Below are positions 28,414 to 37,336 of a DNA stretch of 64,000 nt, one piece after another. Below the pieces are notes generated by a model that worked only from the letters and a program-made list of their open reading frames with translations, was not told the origin of the DNA and searched no databases. This DNA comes from Thermophagus xiamenensis. GTDB lineage: Bacteria > Bacteroidota > Bacteroidia > Bacteroidales > Marinilabiliaceae. Numbering within the stretch: the first letter of the stretch is position 1; every line of letters starts with the position of its first letter. The position numbers and the translations under genes were made by a program. The stretch covers positions 1-64,000 of the forward strand of contig NZ_FONA01000006.1 of the NCBI RefSeq assembly GCF_900112795.1. Reading direction: 5' to 3'.

Positions 28414-29213
28414 ATTTTACAGATTCGATTTCGGCCGTCGATTTTCGACCTATAATTTTACAGATTCAATTTCGACCGCCGATTTTCGACCTATAATTTT
28501 ACAGATTCGATTTCGGCCGTCGATTTTCGACCTGTAATTTTACAGATTCGATTTCGGCCGTCGATTTTCGACCTGTAATTTTACAGATTCAATTTCGGCC
28601 GTCGATTTTCGACCTGTAATTTTACAGATTCGATTTCGGCCGTCGATTTTCGACCTGTAATTTTACAGATTCAATTTCGACCGTCGATTTTCGACCTGTA
28701 ATTTTACAGATTCGATTTCGGCCGTCGATTTTCGACCTAAAATTTTTTAGATTCAATTTCGGCCGTCGATTTTCGACCTATAATTTTACAGATTCGATTT
28801 CGGCCGCCGATTTTCGACCTAAAATTTTTTAGATTCGATTTCGGCCGCCGATTTTCGACCTATAATTTTACAGATTCGATTTCGGCCGTCGATTTTCGAC
28901 CTGTAATTTTACAGATTCATTTTCGGCCGTCAATTTTCGACCTGTAATTTTACAGATTCGATTTCGGCCGTCGATTTTCGACCTAAAATTTTTTAGATTC
29001 AATTTCGGCCGTCAATTTTCGACCTAAAATTTTTTAGATTCAATTTCGGCCGTCGATTTTCGACCTAAAATTTTTTAGATTCAATTTCAGCCGCCGATTT
29101 CCGTTCTAAAATTTTTTAGATTCGATTTCAGCCGCCGATTTCCGACCTAAAATTTTTTAGATTCGATTTCAACCGCCGATTTCCGACCTAAAATTTTTTA
29201 GATTCGATTTTCA
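28414..29213. repeat. 41-bp tandem repeat array, 20 units, structured
   Basis: The GATTC word that marks each unit occurs at 28422, 28463, 28504 and so on to 29201, always exactly 41 bp apart: 20 units without an indel. Each unit holds two inverted repeats: an AT stem (CTGTAA-TT-TTACAG in most units) and GTCGA-TTT-TCGAC. Eight units (for example those before 28750, 28832 and 28996-29201) carry CTAAAA-TT-TTTTAG instead, changing both stem arms together. There is no continuous protein frame. Function unknown; it lies between the TonB receptor and the GroES-like gene, both transcribed leftward. Confidence 0.95.
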
Positions 29214-29249
29214 CCACGGTTCTATCCTTTCCTTGACTAAGAAAAAAAA

Positions 29250-29271
29250 TCCGGCACAGAAAGATGCCGGA
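29250..29271 (-). terminator. terminator of the GroES-like gene
   Basis: TCCGGCA (29250-29256) pairs with TGCCGGA (29265-29271) around 8 nt. On the minus strand it is followed by TTTTTTTT and lies 37 nt after the stop at 29308. Confidence 0.8.
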
Positions 29272-29307
29272 AAAAAGGTTAAATATAAAAGTATCAGGCC
29301 AGTATGT

Positions 29308-29691
29308 TTATTCGAAGAGTCCTTCGTCCCGTATCAGCATCAAAATAGCCGATTGAGGGACAATGACATATTTTTGGTTGTTAAATTCTATTTCATAACC
29401 ACTGTTCTGAAGGTAGATGGCCAAATCCCCTTCTTTGGGCTGAAGCGGCACATAACGCACATTTTCATTTTTCGACTTCCAGGGTTCATCATCTTCTACG
29501 ATGGCCGGGATGGGATATCCCGGACCGGTTTTAATGACATATCCGGAATGAATCTTCTCCTTTTCCTGCACATTAGGGGGCAGGAATAACCCTGATTTTG
29601 TCCGCTTTTCAGGGGTTTTGGGCTTTATTAGCACACGATCACCTACGACAATAAACTTGTTTAAATCTTTTTCGTCTATTCCCGGAACCAT
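29308..29691 (-). CDS. GroES-like co-chaperone, stand-alone and extended
   Basis: 127 residues from the ATG at 29691, chosen because residues from there (MVPGIDEKDLNKFIVVGDRV) match the GroES opening and a promoter element lies just upstream. GDRVLIKP and KSGLFLPP, the mobile-loop region, then SGYVIKTGPG and a C-terminal KYVIVPQSAILM follow. A longer insert (EDDEPWKSKNENVRYVPLQP) replaces part of the normal core. No groEL gene adjoins it. It may be a second, non-canonical GroES of Bacteroidota rather than the main chaperonin partner. Confidence 0.8.
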   Translation of the reverse strand: MVPGIDEKDLNKFIVVGDRVLIKPKTPEKRTKSGLFLPPNVQEKEKIHSGYVIKTGPGYPIPAIVEDDEPWKSKNENVRYVPLQPKEGDLAIYLQNSGYEIEFNNQKYVIVPQSAILMLIRDEGLFE

Positions 29692-29701
29692 TTTTTTGCT
29701 G

Positions 29702-29709
29702 CAAAGATA
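29702..29709 (-). promoter_or_regulatory. -7 promoter element before the GroES-like gene
   Basis: On the minus strand TATCTTTG matches TAnnTTTG and ends 10 nt before the ATG at 29691, implying a very short leader. No convincing -33 TTTG is seen. Confidence 0.45.
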
Positions 29710-29971
29710 AACAATAGATTGTAAGATTATAAAATGTTTGATTATGGCAATCTCATCAATCATAATTTTTTAAACAGATACGGCCCTACGCCACATTCAC
29801 AAGACCCTAAATTACAGCAACTTAAAAAACCACAAAAAGTATTTTATTCAAATTCAAATATTAAAAAAGAGATTTTTTTGAGAAGATTTACATAGTTTTG
29901 TTTTTAGGTTTATTAATATTGCAATAAGGGAATTTTATCCCGAAGAAATTTTAAAATCGAAAAAGAGACTT

Positions 29972-30490
29972 ATGTCACGTCCCGAAAAAGTACTCAAATA
30001 TTGTCCGCGATGTGGTTCCGGACTCTTTAAACCGCAAACAAACAAGTCATTTAAATGTAGCAGTTGTGGGTTTGAGTTTTTCATCAATAGTGCCACAGCG
30101 GTGGCTGCAGTCATCGAAAACGACCAAGGACAAATACTCCTCACCGTGCGGGGGGTAGAGCCCGACTTAGGGGCACTCGACCTGCCCGGTGGTTTTGTTG
30201 ACCCCATGGAAAGTGCTGAAGAGGCCATTAAAAGGGAAATTAAAGAAGAATTGAATTTGGAAATTGCCACCACCACTTATCTTACCAGTTTCCCCAATGA
30301 ATATATCTACAGTGGTTATTCCGTCTTCACCACCGACTGCGGTTTTGCCTGCAAAGTGAAGAACTTTGACAACATCAAAGTTGCTGATGATATTGCCGGA
30401 TATCAATTCTTCGACCCTAAAGAGATTGATTTTAACAAAATTAGCAGCAACTCTATCCGAAAAATATTAAAATTCTATCTGGCAAAATAA
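29972..30490 (+). CDS. Nudix hydrolase with N-terminal zinc ribbon
   Basis: 172 residues. CPRCG and CSSCG (residues 11-15 and 32-36) form a zinc ribbon as in NADH-pyrophosphatase-like Nudix proteins. The Nudix box is complete: GGFVDPMESAEEAIKREIKE followed by EL, with the GxxxxxE and REIKEE metal ligands. It probably hydrolyses a nucleoside diphosphate derivative such as NADH or ADP-ribose in the cytosol. A single gene; the next 2.8 kb contain no gene. Confidence 0.9.
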   Translation: MSRPEKVLKYCPRCGSGLFKPQTNKSFKCSSCGFEFFINSATAVAAVIENDQGQILLTVRGVEPDLGALDLPGGFVDPMESAEEAIKREIKEELNLEIATTTYLTSFPNEYIYSGYSVFTTDCGFACKVKNFDNIKVADDIAGYQFFDPKEIDFNKISSNSIRKILKFYLAK

Positions 30491-30741
30491 CTCATTCTAT
30501 GCCTGTTATTTAACTTTAGCCTTCTCCCCCTTTTCCCCTTCATCGGCGCATCTTAGGTTTTACTTTAATTGTATAGCTAGTAGTTCCTAAGCCCCAAATT
30601 CGAATTCCTTAGTTCTGAATACCGATAAGCTTAGGCCATACTCCCTCCTACATTAATAACTTCTTTTACTTTTTAACGCAGAGACGCAATGACAAAACAG
30701 AATTTAGATGGTAGATTTTTAGATTTTTAGATGTAAGATGA

Positions 30742-30834
30742 TAGATTTCAATATTTTCTTAAGGAAAATACACTATGCACTATTCTCTTTGCACTAATTA
30801 CTTATAAACGCAGAGACGCAATGACGCAGAGAAA
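30742..30834. repeat. left copy of a direct repeat flanking the CRISPR locus
   Basis: About 93 bp from TAGATTTCAATATTTTCTTA to GACGCAATGACGCAGAGAAA, nearly identical to 32999-33091 on the leader side. The tail contains the word AACGCAGAGACGCAATGACG, which also occurs near 31520. No gene is visible between 30491 and this point. Confidence 0.8.
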
Positions 30835-30880
30835 GAACAAACAGATAGATGTAAGATTTTTAGATGTAAGATAATAGATT

Positions 30881-31519
30881 TCAAATTTCACTAAAGGAAA
30901 TATACACATTGCTTTAATCGCTTTCCGCCAACAATTATCCATTCTTCATTTTTAATTCTCAATTCCCCGGTATTCCCCCCTTCTGCCTTGCTACTTCTGC
31001 CTAATAACCTTGCACGATTTTAATCCTTGTTTTTATCAGAGGTCAGAGGTCAGAAGCCAGAGGCCAGACGATGAATGATTGGTTGATACATGTTTTGATA
31101 ACACTAGTTTTTGGAAATGATTCTTAAACTTCCGGGTTTTAATGAAAGACAACTCTGAACTTTTTCATTTCGCTTCGCTAATTCATCAATGAGAGCTCTG
31201 GAAAAGTGGTATACTTTTGATGAATATTGGTGGTATACTTCTGATGAATATTAACAGCGCTAATAATTTTCCATTTTCCATTATTCATTATCAATTATCA
31301 ATTGTTCATTATTCAATTTCCAAATACCCCTTCTGCCTTGCCACTTCTGCCTAACTACCTTGCACGATTTTAATCCTTGCTTTTATCAGAGGTCAGAAGC
31401 CGGAAGCCAGAGGCCAGACGATGAATGATTGGTTGATACATGTTTTGATAACACTAGTTTTTGGAAATGATTCTTAAACTTCCGGGTTTTAATGAAAGAC
31501 AACTCTGAACTTTTTCATT
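30881..31519. repeat. duplicated CRISPR trailer-flank blocks with decayed repeats
   Basis: Block A (30881-31169) matches the DNA immediately left of the CRISPR array (31586-31719) over its first 135 bp. At 31016-31039 it contains TTAATCCTTGTTTT at the same distance as the first CRISPR repeat, then diverges. The 192-bp segment 30978-31169 is repeated again at 31328-31519 (block B), with the related core TTAATCCTTGCTTT. The blocks contain no gene. Confidence 0.8.
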
Positions 31520-31719
31520 AAACGCAGAGACGTAAAGAAAAACAGATAGTTAGATGTGAGATTATTAGATATAAGATAATGGATTTCAAATTTCACTAAA
31601 GGAAACATACACATTGCTTTAATCTCTTTCCGCCAACAATTATCCATTCTTCATTTTTCATTCTCAATTCCCCGGTATTCCCCTTCTGCCTTGCCACTTC
31701 TGCCTAATAATCTAATCCG

Positions 31720-32708
31720 GTCTTAATCCTTGTTTTAATGGAAGTTGCTTTCTGAGTTAAAAGAAAGGATGAGGATAGCTATTTCTTTAGGTCTTAATCC
31801 TTGTTTTAATGGAAGTTGCTTGCCAAGATTATCTGGGTTATGTAGTAACCAATGGTAGTTACCAACCTGCTTTGTCTTAATCCTTGTTTTAATGGAAGAT
31901 GCTTTCTGAGTCGCAATAGCTACCCTCAAGAATGGATATTTCTGGGTCTTAATCCTTGTTTTAATGGAAGATGCTTTCTGAGGAATGGATTTTAACGAGG
32001 CTAAAGAAGCCTATAGGTCTTAATCCTTGTTTTAATGGATGTTGCTTTCTGAGTTTTTATTTTTTTTATTTTATTTTTTTTGAGAAAAATGTCTTAATCC
32101 TTGTTTTAATGGATGTTGCTTTCTGAGAGAACCAATACGGCGCAGACCTACACAATACCTTATTGTCTTAATCCTTGTTTTAATGGATGTTGCTTTCTGA
32201 GTCCTAGCTCTAACACTGAAGTATCTGATTTGGGTGCTGTCTTAATCCTTGTTTTAATGGATGTTGCTTTCTGAGCTACAAAAGCTCGATTAATAGAACG
32301 AGATTTTCTGTCTTAATCCTTGTTTTAATGGATGTTGCTTTCTGAGTGACAGATAATCAGATTATTATCCAACAGTACACAACTGTCTTAATCCTTGTTT
32401 TAATGGATGTTGCTTTCTGAGCGACGGCCACCTCTACGAATTCGAAGGAGGTGAGTAGTCTTAATCCTTGTTTTAATGGATGTTGCTTTCTGAGGGCAAC
32501 TAAGCTACCCGAAGGCTTCCGTTTCAAGTAGTCTTAATCCTTGTTTTAATGGATGTTGCTTTCTGAGATCAGGTAGTCCTTAAAGGTAGAGATTTTCTTG
32601 GTCTTAATCCTTGTTTTAATGGATGTTGCTTTCTGAGCCTTCGGAACAGAGTCAAAGTAAACCGGAAAAAAGTCTTAATCCTTGTTTTAATGGATGTTGC
32701 TTTCTGAG
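31720..32708 (-). CRISPR. orphan CRISPR array, 14 repeats and 13 spacers
   Basis: 37-bp repeats (plus strand GTCTTAATCCTTG ... TTTCTGAG) start at 31720, 31791, 31874, 31946, 32017, 32091, 32165, 32239, 32310, 32385, 32458, 32531, 32601 and 32672. Spacers are 33-38 bp, except spacer 2 (46 bp) after a repeat whose last 7 bases read TGCCAAG. Repeats 1-4 differ from the consensus at the GGATGTTGC word (GGAAGTTGC or GGAAGATGC), while repeats 5-14 are identical, so the left end is old and the leader is at the right. Transcription is therefore probably leftward, giving a repeat ending GGATTAAGAC, typical of Cas6-processed type I or III systems. No cas gene is in the window. Confidence 0.97.
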
Positions 32709-32850
32709 AGCATATTTTATAAAATATTGACAAACAAATTGTTGAAATTCAAATTTTACACTATTTAATATTTTTTAGATTGAAATTAACTAAAATTTTC
32801 GAAGCGCAAAATTAATAATTTTTTCAATGCAATATTCCTGATTTTTGTCA
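32709..32850 (-). promoter_or_regulatory. AT-rich CRISPR leader
   Basis: The DNA right of the last perfect repeat is very AT-rich, with no ORF, and borders the end where repeats are uniform. By position this is the leader with the promoter and adaptation site. The remaining gap to 33339 holds only the right flanking direct repeat. Confidence 0.6.
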
Positions 32851-32998
32851 ATTTTTCCCATCATTTCAAAGAGCGTTAACAACAACGCAATTTATTAATA
32901 TTTTTGAGTAGATACAAGTTTTAAGTGTAACCAACAAGGTCACTTTACAAGTAATAGATGAGAGATTATTAGATGTTAGATTGTTAGATGTTAGATGT

Positions 32999-33091
32999 TA
33001 GATTTCAATATTTTCTTAAGGAAAATCCACTATGCACGATTCTCTTTGCACTAATTACTTATAAACGCAGAGACGCGATGACGCAGAGAGA
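32999..33091. repeat. right copy of the direct repeat flanking the CRISPR locus
   Basis: Near-identical to 30742-30834, same orientation, about 2.26 kb apart. Preceded by TTAGATGTTAGA simple repeats (32958-33000). Confidence 0.8.
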
Positions 33092-33339
33092 ATTGGATGG
33101 TGGTTTTAGATGATTAGATTTAGGATTTCCGAAATTAAAGAGGTTTTTGCTACTAAAAAACATTCATTAATGACGAAATATTTTCTCAGTTAACCGGCAA
33201 AAAATCAGACTTTTCTAAAAACAACACCGACATTATCAACAATACTGTATCAACATGTTGTTTTTTTTCGTAAATTTTTGAATAAAAACACAAACAGCAT
33301 ATTTCAAAAAATGTGTCACCCACCTAAAAATGCCAAGCC

Positions 33340-34170
33340 ATGAAACACATTATCTTACTAACCGATTTTTCAGCTACCGCCCGAAATGCTGCCCTCTTTG
33401 CTCTTAAAATGTTTAAAGACCAACCCATTAGTTATCAGCTTTTAAATTGTTTTGATGTGGACTTCAGCGGTAGTCCTTACATCTTACAGGTAAAAGAAGA
33501 ATTGGCTGCCGAGAGTCGGCGCAGCTTAAAGGAAGAATTATCGGCCCTACATGCACAATTTCCCAACGCCAGGATAAAACCTTTGTCAGCCTTTGGCCCT
33601 ATTACCGAGGTTATCCGAAAGGAAATAGAGAGCCATCACTCCGACTTGATAGTATTGGGCTGCAAGGGCGAAACGGCCCTGGAACATCTATTGCTTGGAA
33701 GCAATGCCCTGGAAGTGATAAACAATATTCACCACCCAATGTTGGTAGTTCCCATCGATGCCCGTTTTGTCCCGCCAAAAAAAATAGTTTTCGCCACCGA
33801 CTTACACAAAGTGTCATTAGACAAAATGGCCGATACGCTTACCGAAGTGGTAAGCCATTATAACAGCGAACTGCTGTTTTTAATTTTGGAAGATGATACC
33901 CTGAACCATTTGGAAATCGAAGAAAAAGTGTCAGGCTATTTTCCGGGCATAAAAACAGATTTTCACTTTATGGAAAATACCGGGGATGCTTGCAAAGACA
34001 TACTGGCTTTCATGGATGAAAAGGAAGCCAATCTGCTGGCCTTGATACGACATCATTATAATTTTTTCGAAAAAATGTTTAACCCCAACATTATAAAGAA
34101 AATGGTACTGCAGCCGCAACATCCGATGTTGATATTGCCGGAAAAGGTACAATCGCAAAAAACAGAATAA
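33340..34170 (+). CDS. universal stress protein with tandem Usp domains
   Basis: 276 residues. The first Usp domain begins KHIILLTDFSATARNAALFA and contains LIVLGCKGETALEHLLLGSNA, close to the GxxGxxxxxxGS ATP-binding motif. The second begins PKKIVFATDLHKVSLDKM (about residue 146) and lacks a clear GxxG motif. Tandem Usp proteins of Bacteroidota are cytosolic, ATP- or AMP-linked stress proteins. Monocistronic; transcription converges on the epimerase remnant. Confidence 0.9.
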   Translation: MKHIILLTDFSATARNAALFALKMFKDQPISYQLLNCFDVDFSGSPYILQVKEELAAESRRSLKEELSALHAQFPNARIKPLSAFGPITEVIRKEIESHHSDLIVLGCKGETALEHLLLGSNALEVINNIHHPMLVVPIDARFVPPKKIVFATDLHKVSLDKMADTLTEVVSHYNSELLFLILEDDTLNHLEIEEKVSGYFPGIKTDFHFMENTGDACKDILAFMDEKEANLLALIRHHYNFFEKMFNPNIIKKMVLQPQHPMLILPEKVQSQKTE

Positions 34171-34188
34171 CCGTAGTACAAAATAAAT

Positions 34189-34209
34189 CTGGCAGCTAAT
34201 TACTGCCAG
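34189..34209 (-). terminator. terminator after the GH2/epimerase-remnant operon
   Basis: CTGGCAG (34189-34195) pairs with CTGCCAG (34203-34209) around 7 nt. On the minus strand the stem is followed by ATTTATTTTG and overlaps the last codons of the remnant ORF. Confidence 0.65.
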
Positions 34210-34496
34210 CCTCGCCTGTAGGCCTGAATAATGGTCTCCACCAACTGACTTTTGGCGGGGTTCATCTGAATCCGTCCGGGTTCAGCTTCAAACCATTGAA
34301 GCGTGCGCTTAATACCTTCGCAAAACGGTATGGTGGCCTGAAATCCGGGTACAAAACGTTTTATTTTAGAGTTATCAAAAATTACGCTGTGCGCCTTGTC
34401 GCCCATAAGACTACCATACAGGTTTTCATCAAAACGACCTATAAAGTCGGAAGGAATATGAATGGCTTCGGTCTTCCGCTCCTTATTCGTCAACAT
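34200..34496 (-). pseudogene. C-terminal remnant of an NAD-dependent epimerase
   Basis: 98 residues. From about residue 12 (AIHIPSDFIGRF) through DNSKIKRFVPGFQATIPF and GIKRTLQWFEAEPGR it matches the C-terminal substrate-binding part of an SDR-type sugar epimerase/dehydratase-like family of about 330 residues. The Rossmann domain with GxxGxxG and YxxxK is absent; the GH2 gene lies directly upstream instead. Its ATG overlaps the GH2 stop region by 14 bp, so it may still be translated by coupling, but it cannot be a working enzyme. A 5' deletion is the likely cause. Confidence 0.7.
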
Positions 34497-37095
34497 TTAC
34501 CAGATCATTCAAAGTTCTGATTATAATATCATTGTCGAGGCTCAGCTGCTTATCGGTTTTAAGTTCTACGACCACAGCATCACCGGGCAGAACATCGAAA
34601 AAATTATCTGAAAAACGCCCGGTTCCACCGGCAGTGTCAAGAAAAACATTTTTAACCAGTTTGTCGGAAGAGACGGTAACTCTGTATCCGTCGGCAGTTT
34701 TTCCCACCGAAACCTCAACTGAGGCATCGGGAAGCTCTAATTCTTTAGGCTCCTTAAAGTAGAGAAGGTTATCGGCAATGATTTGTCCGCCGGAGTGAAA
34801 TTCCACAGCCAATACAGCATTGCTAAGCTTGTCATCATCCACTAAATTGGTTAGTAAATCTTCAAAAATAACTACTGAACTATTTTCCGGAACCCGTGCA
34901 TCCACTTTTTGTGAAAAGAGTTCATCTCCATCAAAACTAATGACCTTAACCAACAATTCACCGGATATGGATTGCAGATAATCGTTAACAGCATAAACAT
35001 TTACTTTACCCTCTTCCAAGACAGGGGATAAGATAAATGCTTCGTTAGCCTTTTTAACAAAGTAGTGAGCGGCCTTCCACCGGCCATAATAATCAACCGT
35101 TGACCATGAGATGGTAGGCCAGCTGTCGTTAAGTTGCCAGTAAAGCGACCCCATGCAATGCGGTTTATTGCGGCGATGCGCTTCAATGGCGGTTTTATAG
35201 GCTTTTGCCTGAAGCAACTGGCTCACATACACAAAATCCGGGAAAGTATCGGGAACATTATAATATTGCTCCATATACCATTTAATCATATCGTTACCGT
35301 CAAATCCCGGACGGATGTATGGCATTCTACCTCTCTGACGATGCCGCATGAGCTTTGAATCATAAGCCCAATCTTCCGGTTCGGAAAATTGCTTAATGGT
35401 ATGCATTGAAGGAAACGATTGTAATCCATACTCACTAACAAAACGCGGAACATTATCGTTATAGGCTGAAAAAGGCTTTTGTCCAAACCAAATGGTCCAG
35501 TCATGCTCATCGCCGGAAGTGCGGTCGGCCTTTTTACCTCCGTAACCTATTGGTGAAGAGGGATGATAATAGCGCATTGAGTCCAGCTCACTGACGGCCT
35601 GAGGAAGAATTTCATCAAAAATTTTCTGGTAGGTATTCCACACAAATTCTTTAACATCGGGCTTAAACATACGGTCCCATCCCCATTCATGCCAACCGTG
35701 AAAGTTTTCGTTATTGCCACACCACATGGCCAGGGATGGATGGTTGCGAAGACGTTTTACATTGTATCTGGCCTCTTTCCGGATATTTTCCAAATGCGCC
35801 TCGTCGCCCGGCTGAAGGGCACAGGCAAACATAAAATCCTGCCATACCAATATGCCATTACGGTCGCACAAATCGTACAGGTAATCATCACCATAGATGG
35901 CGCCACCCCAAATTCTAATCATATTCATGTTTGCATCGATGGCATTCTGAATAAGATTTTCGTAGCGCTCCTTAGTGATTAACGGTGTTAAAGTTTCTGA
36001 CGGAATAACATTGGCACCCTTCATGAAGACCGGCACTCCATTCAGCTCAAAATAAAAAGTATGACCAACCTCATCAGGTTTTTGAACAACTCTTAAGGTT
36101 CGGACACCATAATCGAGATGATATTCATCCACCGGTTGTTCTTCGAACTTCAGGGAAAAATCAAAGCTGTACAAATGGGGTTCTCCCAGTCCGTTAGTCC
36201 ACCATAGTTTGGGATGATCCAACTCCAGTTGAAACGGAATATAGTTATCGCCCTGTTTAAGCTCTACATCACGCACGAAAGGCTCGGCAGGTGCATCGGT
36301 TTTGAGTTCTACCCTGTATTTCCCGGCATGGGTAACCCGAACATGGATATTCCCCGACACTTTTGCAGCGGATTGATGAGCCTCGTCGGTTTGAATATAA
36401 ACATCCTCGATATCAGCTCTGCTCCATGCCTTTAGAACAACCGGCTTCCAGATTCCGGAAGTAACGAGTCGAGGGCCCCAGTCCCATCCATAATGAAACG
36501 GAGCCTTACGGGTAAAGATATTGGTACGTTCGCCCTCCGGGGCCTGCTCATTGATGGCCGGTAGCAAATAATCCAATCTTTTAAGTTTCTTCATACCCTC
36601 TTTTACGGGCGAATGAAAATAGATGCGAAGCGTATTTGTTCCCTCCTTCAAATACTCCTTAACATCCACTCTCCAGCCAACAAACATATTGTCGGCTGTC
36701 AGAATTTTTTCATCGTTAAGATAAACATCAGCATATGTATCCAGCCCATTGAAGAACAGCTCAATGACATCGGGGCCTGATAACAGAGATTTATCAACAT
36801 TAAAAGAGGTGCGATAAATCCAATCTTCTTTTTCTACCCATTGCACATCATCTTCATTCATGCCTGTATGCGGATCTTTAATAACCCCATTGGCCATCAA
36901 ATCGGAATGAACCGTCCCGGGTACGGTTGCGGGCATCCATTTATCGGTGCCGGCCTGAGAAAACTCCCAGTTGTCATTTAAATTAATAGTTACCGGCGAG
37001 CCTGTATACTGTTCCCGACATGCATTTCCAAATATCATAAAAGCAATAAATAAACTTACAAATAGAAACTTGTGCTGAAAAATGTTTTTTTCCAT
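34483..37095 (-). CDS. GH2 beta-mannosidase lipoprotein
   Basis: 870 residues. The lipobox in FMIFGNAC marks a lipoprotein. The order is the GH2 sugar-binding domain (about 30-210), immunoglobulin-like sandwich, TIM barrel (about 320-640) and C-terminal sandwiches. The acid/base is Glu463 (WCGNNENFHGW) and the nucleophile Glu555 (VSEYGLQSFP), as in beta-mannosidases. It removes terminal beta-mannose from oligosaccharides, probably in the periplasm or at the surface. It lies downstream of an acetylesterase gene on the same strand, suggesting acetylated mannan or mixed glycans. Confidence 0.93.
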   Translation of the reverse strand: MEKNIFQHKFLFVSLFIAFMIFGNACREQYTGSPVTINLNDNWEFSQAGTDKWMPATVPGTVHSDLMANGVIKDPHTGMNEDDVQWVEKEDWIYRTSFNVDKSLLSGPDVIELFFNGLDTYADVYLNDEKILTADNMFVGWRVDVKEYLKEGTNTLRIYFHSPVKEGMKKLKRLDYLLPAINEQAPEGERTNIFTRKAPFHYGWDWGPRLVTSGIWKPVVLKAWSRADIEDVYIQTDEAHQSAAKVSGNIHVRVTHAGKYRVELKTDAPAEPFVRDVELKQGDNYIPFQLELDHPKLWWTNGLGEPHLYSFDFSLKFEEQPVDEYHLDYGVRTLRVVQKPDEVGHTFYFELNGVPVFMKGANVIPSETLTPLITKERYENLIQNAIDANMNMIRIWGGAIYGDDYLYDLCDRNGILVWQDFMFACALQPGDEAHLENIRKEARYNVKRLRNHPSLAMWCGNNENFHGWHEWGWDRMFKPDVKEFVWNTYQKIFDEILPQAVSELDSMRYYHPSSPIGYGGKKADRTSGDEHDWTIWFGQKPFSAYNDNVPRFVSEYGLQSFPSMHTIKQFSEPEDWAYDSKLMRHRQRGRMPYIRPGFDGNDMIKWYMEQYYNVPDTFPDFVYVSQLLQAKAYKTAIEAHRRNKPHCMGSLYWQLNDSWPTISWSTVDYYGRWKAAHYFVKKANEAFILSPVLEEGKVNVYAVNDYLQSISGELLVKVISFDGDELFSQKVDARVPENSSVVIFEDLLTNLVDDDKLSNAVLAVEFHSGGQIIADNLLYFKEPKELELPDASVEVSVGKTADGYRVTVSSDKLVKNVFLDTAGGTGRFSDNFFDVLPGDAVVVELKTDKQLSLDNDIIIRTLNDLVNVDE

Positions 37096-37336
37096 ATACC
37101 TTTTAACTTAACCTAATTGTTTATTATAGCAGGCATATAAAAGTAAACATCATTCCCATAACGAACAAATTCCCATTCATTTATTTTTACGCCTCCCCTT
37201 ATTTTTTCATTTCATTTTCAATATTTTATAAAACATCTACCATAAACGGAAATAAAGCAGCCGGGTATTATACTCAAATTGCACCTGCCGTTACAACAAA
37301 ACAATATGTTGGTTAAGAACATCCATAAAGCAACAA

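Noticed and set aside
28414-29213. Second CRISPR array
   Set aside because: The 41-bp units are continuous and have no unique spacers between constant repeats.
31720-32708. Type II CRISPR array
   Set aside because: Repeats are 37 bp rather than the longer Bacteroidota type II repeats, no cas9 or tracrRNA-like anti-repeat was noticed, and the GGATTAAGAC end fits Cas6 types.
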